From: Sipunculus nudus | Lineage: Eukaryota; Annelida; Sipuncula; Golfingiida; Sipunculidae | NCBI GenBank assembly: GCA_026874595.1 | Contig: CM049310.1 | Location: forward strand, 28,259,058 to 28,323,057 | Direction of reading: 5' to 3' | Length of the DNA stretch: 64,000 nt | Part shown: piece by piece, positions 62,401-64,000 of the stretch | Layout: every line of letters begins with the position of its first letter | Numbering within the stretch: position 1 is the first letter of the stretch | The notes under the pieces: generated by a model | Databases searched by the model: none | Seen by the model: the letters and a program-made list of their open reading frames with translations, nothing else | What the model was told of the DNA's origin: nothing | Position numbers and translations under genes: made by a program

Positions 62401-62639
62401 ATACAAAACCATGTAAGCTTAACGAGTGAAAATTATCTGATAATACAAACATGAACATTAAGACCTACCTGACTCAGAGTAGTGAAAATTTTGCAGGAAT
62501 TTGATACATTCTTCTAACCCAGCAAACAATGTGAATTCTCCATGAAATGGATTCTTTCGGAAATACAAGTCAAACACAGCCACATCATTTCTTTTTCCAC
62601 TCTTCCAGTATGCATAGGCCATTGTGATCTGGTACAAAT
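22759..62639 (-). CDS. NAPRT: Nicotinate phosphoribosyltransferase (NAPRT), 14 exons, lacking about 18 N-terminal residues
   Basis: Catalyses nicotinate + PRPP + ATP to nicotinate mononucleotide, the first step of the cytosolic Preiss-Handler NAD pathway. Exons on the - strand: 62469..62639, 58294..58504, 57094..57224, 52033..52148, 50631..50715, 50227..50335, 49725..49865, 49104..49188, 31004..31084, 30213..30315, 24942..25027, 24263..24334, 23544..23651, 22759..22836. All introns are GT-AG and all phases agree, giving 525 residues. Motifs match human [17 protein letters not shown] at the start (human Asp19-Leu-Tyr21-Gln), [31 protein letters not shown] with the histidine aligned to the phosphorylated His213, RLDSGDL aligned to Asp288, [10 protein letters not shown], and [11 protein letters not shown]. 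Without gaps the offset to human is 18 up to that histidine, so the chain would be about 543 residues (human 538). The first exon must end in phase 1 and is not found up to 64000. The 18.0 kb intron 8 makes the gene long. Confidence 0.97.
22837..24262 (-). other. NAPRT introns 13 and 12 (around exon M)
   Basis: Introns 22837-23543 and 23652-24262. AT-rich and CpG-poor; no repeat or embedded gene recognised. Confidence 0.8.
23544..23651 (-). CDS. NAPRT: NAPRT exon M
   Basis: 108 nt, phase 0 on both sides. Encodes [20 protein letters not shown] then LNPTPYK, matching human SRALAQLSLSRLSPEHRRLRSPAQYQ. Confidence 0.96.
24263..24334 (-). CDS. NAPRT: NAPRT exon L
   Basis: 72 nt, phase 0 on both sides, encoding [20 protein letters not shown] and ENGK. 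It aligns with the human CTVRPAQVEPLLRLCLQQGQ segment. Splice sites are TTCCAG and GTCAGT. Confidence 0.95.
24577..24848. mobile_element. Small CAGGG-ended inverted-repeat transposon (272 bp)
   Basis: The left end CAGGGCTCAACATTAAC pairs with the reverse complement of the right end (CAGGGTTCGCCATTAAC), 14 of 17 identical. The element is bounded by GTAAA on both sides (24572-24576 and 24849-24853), a plausible 5 bp target-site duplication. The interior repeats TTTTACTTGCCC. CAGGG termini are common in hAT elements, but an 8 bp duplication is not seen, so the superfamily is left open. It has no coding capacity and lies in NAPRT intron 11. Confidence 0.8.
24942..25027 (-). CDS. NAPRT: NAPRT exon K
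   Basis: 86 nt, phase 1 to phase 0. Encodes [20 protein letters not shown] and VLVRHPFQ, matching the human PLMDMLQLAEEPVPQAGQELRV region. A CAGGG-ended transposon lies about 93 bases downstream. Confidence 0.96.
25028..30212 (-). other. NAPRT intron 10 (5.2 kb)
   Basis: AT-rich and CpG-poor with no supported gene on either strand. Scattered short open frames (for example 28803-29102 and 29475-29821 on the - strand) show no recognised family. Confidence 0.75.
30213..30315 (-). CDS. NAPRT: NAPRT exon J
   Basis: 103 nt, phase 0 to phase 1. Encodes [20 protein letters not shown] then [12 protein letters not shown], matching human PRMKLTEDPEKQTLPGSK. The donor is GTATGT. Confidence 0.97.
30316..31003 (-). 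other. NAPRT intron 9
   Basis: 688 bp, AT-rich; a GGGGGCGGCAGGGGGCAAGG patch near 30751-30770 is the only GC-rich part. Nothing else recognised. Confidence 0.8.
31004..31084 (-). CDS. NAPRT: NAPRT exon I
   Basis: 81 nt, phase 0 on both sides. Encodes [20 protein letters not shown] then GCVYK, matching human VIGIGTSVVTCPQQPSLGGVYK, the phosphate-binding region. The junction with exon H continues the human alignment without a gap, so no exon is hidden in the large intron. Confidence 0.97.
33690..34642 (+). mobile_element. Long dispersed repeat, copy B
   Basis: Left end ACCCATGGGTCACTGTGCTC then AGCTGAAG; right end GACAGACGACAGACAATGGA then CTATAGCTCAGATGACTTAT. The right half aligns with copies A and C block by block. 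A G-run at 34121-34133 occupies the same place as the purine tract in the other copies. It is antisense to NAPRT. Confidence 0.7.
36465..36521 (+). repeat. Solo right-end fragment of the dispersed repeat
   Basis: TCTATGGCTCAGTTTACTTG then ATAGTCAGCTGAGCTA matches the right terminus of copies A-C, without the GAC tract. Degenerate fragment in intron 8. Confidence 0.55.
37205..37640. repeat. Possible decayed element with GGTCTTGGTCTC end repeats
   Basis: GGTCTTGGTCTC, GGTCTTGGGACC and GGTCTCAG cluster at 37231-37320. GATCTTGGTCTT, CCTTGGTCTTGG and GGTCTCAGTCTC cluster at 37547-37600. Paired clusters of one short motif at both ends of about 400 bp suggest a small transposon with subterminal repeats; no boundary was fixed. 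Confidence 0.35.
37666..39238 (+). mobile_element. Long dispersed repeat, copy C
   Basis: Left end ACCCATGGGTTACATCGATC then AGCTGAAT; right end GACGGTGCGACAGACAAAGG then TAGTCAGCTGAGCAAAAAA. It shares CTTGAATAAAATCTAC, CTGAAAAAAATCTCTAG and GATCAAAAACAGATCAGTGG with copy A. Its purine tract is (GA)n instead of G-runs. Its right end was later duplicated in tandem (39193-39548). Confidence 0.7.
38434..38484 (+). repeat. (GA)n microsatellite in dispersed-repeat copy C
   Basis: About 50 bases of GA repeats with one CA interruption, at the position where copies A and B have G-runs. Confidence 0.95.
39193..39548. repeat. 178 bp tandem duplication, two copies
   Basis: 39193-39370 is repeated at 39371-39548 with about two substitutions (GGTAAGT/GGTGAGT and TATATTG/TATAATG). 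The unit includes the right terminus of dispersed-repeat copy C, so the duplication postdates that insertion. Confidence 0.95.
40742..41795. repeat. 34 bp minisatellite, about 31 copies with higher-order structure
   Basis: The unit contains GGACTCACACCTGTCCCATA and then TTGTCAACTGGACA. Variant units recur in a fixed order: a marker unit CATGGTCCATACTGTCATAT occurs at 40797, 41067, 41406 and 41710, spaced by about 8, 10 and 9 units. The consensus unit lacks stop codons in the + frames, which explains overlapping open frames; they are not genes. Most units carry CACCTG, an E-box-type hexamer. Confidence 0.95.
42660..43530. repeat. Palindrome-bearing tandem array, 278 bp dimeric unit
   Basis: The palindrome GGTGGCGCCACC is perfect at 42874, 43152, 43281 and 43430 and has one change at 43003. 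A diverged first copy (GGTTGCGCCATC) is at 42725. Spacing alternates 149, 129, 149, 129, 149 bp. Each half carries a phrase of 'gcaaaatttnggc ... gtcaaacggttcccgagatatgag' type. The array is CpG-rich within a CpG-poor intron. It is related to the degenerate block at 14331-15959. Confidence 0.9.
43531..43740. other. CpG-rich flank of the palindromic array
   Basis: CpG-rich sequence ending in a (CGG)n-like run (GGCAGCGGCGGCGGCGGCG, 43695-43713). It probably belongs to the same insertion as the array; the open frame through it starts without a supported promoter or splice site. Confidence 0.5.
49104..49188 (-). CDS. NAPRT: NAPRT exon H
   Basis: 85 nt, phase 2 to phase 0. Encodes [20 protein letters not shown] then TIHSLNQQ, matching human LIVVSNNIDEEAL. 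Its donor opens the 18.0 kb intron that runs to 31085. Confidence 0.96.
49725..49865 (-). CDS. NAPRT: NAPRT exon G (RLDSGDL motif)
   Basis: 141 nt, phase 2 to phase 2. Encodes [20 protein letters not shown] followed by [21 protein letters not shown] is a hallmark of the NAPRT/NAMPT fold; its first Asp aligns with human Asp288. The donor is GTAAGT. Confidence 0.97.
50227..50335 (-). CDS. NAPRT: NAPRT exon F
   Basis: 109 nt, phase 1 to phase 2. Encodes [20 protein letters not shown] then YDVLR, matching human AAFVAYALAFPRAFQGLLDTYSVWR, the phosphoribosyltransferase barrel core. Confidence 0.97.
50631..50715 (-). CDS. NAPRT: NAPRT exon E
   Basis: 85 nt, phase 0 to phase 1, encoding the less conserved [17 protein letters not shown] segment and a helix. 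It aligns with the human linker before the YALAFPRAF motif. Splice sites are TTGCAG and GTAGGT. Confidence 0.93.
52033..52148 (-). CDS. NAPRT: NAPRT exon D (catalytic histidine)
   Basis: 116 nt, phase 1 to phase 0. Encodes [20 protein letters not shown] and [10 protein letters not shown]. The histidine in HAF aligns with human His213, the residue phosphorylated during ATP-coupled turnover. A possible alternative first exon at 53468-53480 would splice here in the same phase. Confidence 0.97.
53468..53480 (-). promoter_or_regulatory. Candidate alternative first coding exon (phase-compatible with NAPRT exon D)
   Basis: On the - strand ATGGCCGGTCGAG is followed by a strong donor GTAAGCAAG. It lies in a CpG-rich 300 bp patch with a YY1-like CAAGATGGC nearby on the + strand (53419-53427). 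The exon ends in phase 1, as needed to join exon D at 52148, and would give MAGRG followed by [10 protein letters not shown]. The isoform would lack the first third of NAPRT, including the DLYQ motif. It may instead be the first exon of a gene carried by the surrounding transposon-like block. No transcript is known to me. Confidence 0.3.
54691..55029 (-). other. Unassigned 112-codon open frame inside the hAT-like element
   Basis: ATG-initiated frame containing [21 protein letters not shown] do not recognise a family. Length and a fairly even amino-acid mix make it slightly better than random, but nothing supports expression. Confidence 0.15.
55051..55080. repeat. (TTTA)n and poly-T tract
   Basis: Simple sequence inside the hAT-like element. 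Confidence 0.9.
56668..57021. repeat. 42 bp minisatellite, about 8 copies, beside NAPRT exon C
   Basis: The unit reads ATGATACCAGTACTGTCAAC followed by TGCTGGCTGGCTGAAAGACG with small length variants. It fills most of the space between the end of the inverted-repeat block (56630) and the exon C donor (57094). Because the unit is divisible by three it yields repeated 14-residue peptides ([14 protein letters not shown]) on the + strand, which is composition and not a gene. Confidence 0.93.
57094..57224 (-). CDS. NAPRT: NAPRT exon C
   Basis: 131 nt, phase 2 to phase 1. Encodes [19 protein letters not shown] and [19 protein letters not shown], matching human NAARLRLIAGPEKRLLEMGL. The donor is GTGAGT. 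A 42 bp minisatellite starts about 70 bases downstream. Confidence 0.97.
57225..58293 (-). other. NAPRT intron 2, with a left-end fragment of the dispersed repeat
   Basis: AT-rich intron. At 57776-57815 CAAATGGCCCTTAGGCCATG then ATGCTCAGCT resembles the left end of the dispersed family, with no right end nearby. Nothing else recognised. Confidence 0.55.
58294..58504 (-). CDS. NAPRT: NAPRT exon B
   Basis: 211 nt, phase 1 to phase 2. Encodes [18 protein letters not shown] and [20 protein letters not shown], close to the human LLVVQLLETPLLCLVSYA segment. The large 43 bp minisatellite lies upstream in the preceding intron. Confidence 0.97.
58806..61551. repeat. 43 bp minisatellite, about 64 copies (2.75 kb), NAPRT intron 1
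   Basis: The consensus unit reads ACCACTGGCATTATGGTGGG then AGTGGTCCTGCTATGAGAAT and ACA. Variant units recur in ordered groups. For example, a GACATTATGGTAGGAGTGTT unit is followed by an ATAGGCATGATGGTGGGAGT unit and a TGTCATTATGGTGGGAGTGG unit near 59153, 59500, 60105, 60610, 61087 and 61308. This implies expansion by duplication of multi-unit blocks. The last units (61498-61551) are interrupted by an A-run. Confidence 0.97.
61552..62468 (-). other. Rest of NAPRT intron 1 (between the minisatellite and exon A)
   Basis: AT-rich. It contains a poly-G tract at 61949-61966. No gene or further repeat recognised. Confidence 0.75.
62469..62639 (-). CDS. NAPRT: NAPRT exon A (first visible; DLYQ motif)
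   Basis: Begins in phase 1 after TTTTGCAG, so the first base of the Asp codon lies in an unseen upstream exon. Encodes [16 protein letters not shown] and [10 protein letters not shown]; the tyrosine corresponds to human Tyr21 near the nicotinate/PRPP site. The donor is GTAGGT. Translation cannot start here because the conserved Asp-Leu-Tyr is already present at the splice junction. Confidence 0.96.
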
Positions 62640-64000
62640 CTGCAAAATATATATATATATATAAATATATCATTTATACTGGTATAAAATGACTACTAAA
62701 TTTAATGCAACAGATCACAACTATTTCACTACATAAAAGTACTGGATAATATATAACTGAATGCTTAGTAATACATACAGTTTAGGCAATAAAAGTCTGT
62801 GGGTTTAATAAACTTTTTAATAAAGGTAATTAAATGTGGCAAAGAAACCATACAATAAATAACCGCAATAGGTAATTATCACAGAACAACACATATTTGT
62901 AATTATTTATATGTCCTATGACTCCTATTATTTTAAACATTACCCCAAAAATGTACAAAATTCTAAAAATAATACAAGTTACTCTGCTGCACTCATTTAT
63001 ATTCCTTCACAATTAGTGAGCAGCCTTTCCTGGCCTAAAATAACCAACAATGACCAATTAATCAATAAGGAACTTAAAAAAAACTAGAAAACTGATAGGT
63101 CAGTAAGGGCCCCGCAAAAGATGCAGTCATTATAAATTGAAGTACTGTGAATTTGGTGTACTTTGGAAGCATGGGCTGAAAGTGTGCTATTTGAAAATTA
63201 AAGAACCTGTAAAGAACAGCTGACAATTATAAACTGGAAGAAAAGATATGGTAAAGTGAAAATGTTCAAAGCTATCAAAATTATGATATAAAAGAACTGC
63301 ATGCATTTTTAGTTTCTGTATTTCTGTATTACCTGTGCCAATTATTCTTGGTTGAAGTCTTGGCTGGGCTGTGTCAAATATTTTTCCGGTATTTGTATGT
63401 TGAATTGGCCTTATTATATGTGAGGTTTGAGTCTGTACATGAACCTTGTAGTATTAGAGAGAGTCAGCTGTTGGTTAGTAGTGATAAAATTGTCATTCTC
63501 TTGAACTGAGATTCAGCTTTTCTTGGGCTTGGGTCTACAGATGCGCTGTGATGTGTAGAATGGCTACATATGAATATCAATGTAAATTTGTTGATGGTAA
63601 CTATAAATGGTCCAAATTCCTTGAGATGTTGGAAGTAGAGATAGATTTGTCTAAACATGGTCTAAAGAGAGCCTCTATGGTGCGTTGGGCCAGTGTATTC
63701 TTTTCTGGGGAATCTTCAAGTTGTCTGTACAAAATATGCTGTGAAAATGTAATGCCGCTGTACTCGAGTGACTCATAAAAGATTCATCCATTTCTGGCCT
63801 GCTGAAGGAGACACCAGCAACTGAACACTAAACTGTGTATTACTTTTTTCCCTTCTGACCCAAATATCAATAAGCTTCTCCCTTAGGCCATGGGTGATAC
63901 ATCTTCTGTATGAATCCTATCCATCATATGTTAAGGGAGTTATTATGCAGAAACGAATTTGATTGTTCATCAAATTCTTTGCGGGTTATTGCATTAACAT
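62640..64000. other. Upstream NAPRT intron, first exon not found
   Basis: No - strand segment here ends in phase 1 with an in-frame ATG and an acceptable donor, so the NAPRT start is probably beyond 64000. A 76-codon + frame at 63548-63778 is unassigned. The last 150 bases (AAATATCAATAAGCTTCTCC then CTTAGGCCATGGGTGATACA) look like an interspersed repeat of molluscan type. Confidence 0.5.

Noticed and set aside
63332-63440. Possible NAPRT first exon with a GTAATA donor in the right phase
   Set aside because: The frame reads back into a stop without any ATG, and the peptide before the junction does not resemble NAPRT N-termini.

Overview
This is animal nuclear DNA: AT-rich, with large GT-AG introns, microsatellites, minisatellites and several interspersed repeat families. 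The repeat style suggests a lophotrochozoan, most likely a mollusc. One recurring family has ends carrying GCTCAGCTGA and a GACGGACGGAC tract beside the right end. The phylum call is an inference from memory; the two genes are clear from their protein sequences.

Two protein-coding genes face each other tail to tail. On the + strand, positions 2-5565 hold the end of a FAM167-family (DIORA) gene: one exon open to the left edge and a terminal exon. On the - strand, positions 62639 to 22759 hold nicotinate phosphoribosyltransferase (NAPRT), the first enzyme of the Preiss-Handler route to NAD. I reconstructed 14 exons, all with canonical splice sites and matching phases, giving 525 residues up to the stop codon. 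Only about 18 N-terminal residues are missing; their exon probably lies beyond 64000.

The 17 kb between the two 3' ends has no gene I can defend. It holds a GC-rich terminal-inverted-repeat element (8322-8874), one long dispersed repeat (11921-13828), a block of degenerate repeats with a GGTGGCGCCACC-like core (14331-15959), duplicated spacer segments, and two weak exon-like islands (10034-10184 and 16740-16853).

The NAPRT introns hold most of the other structure. There are three minisatellites: 43 bp by about 64 copies, 34 bp by about 31, and 42 bp by about 8. An array at 42660-43530 has the perfect palindrome GGTGGCGCCACC at alternating 149/129 bp spacing. A recent 178 bp tandem duplication, a small CAGGG-ended transposon and two further copies of the dispersed repeat are also present. 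A CpG-rich block of about 4.07 kb (52557-56630) is bounded by inverted repeats, contains a nested hAT-like insertion, and carries a possible first coding exon whose phase fits NAPRT exon 4. The rest of the NAPRT body looks CpG-poor, as expected of a methylated invertebrate gene body. No CRISPR array, operon, RNA gene or defence system was seen.
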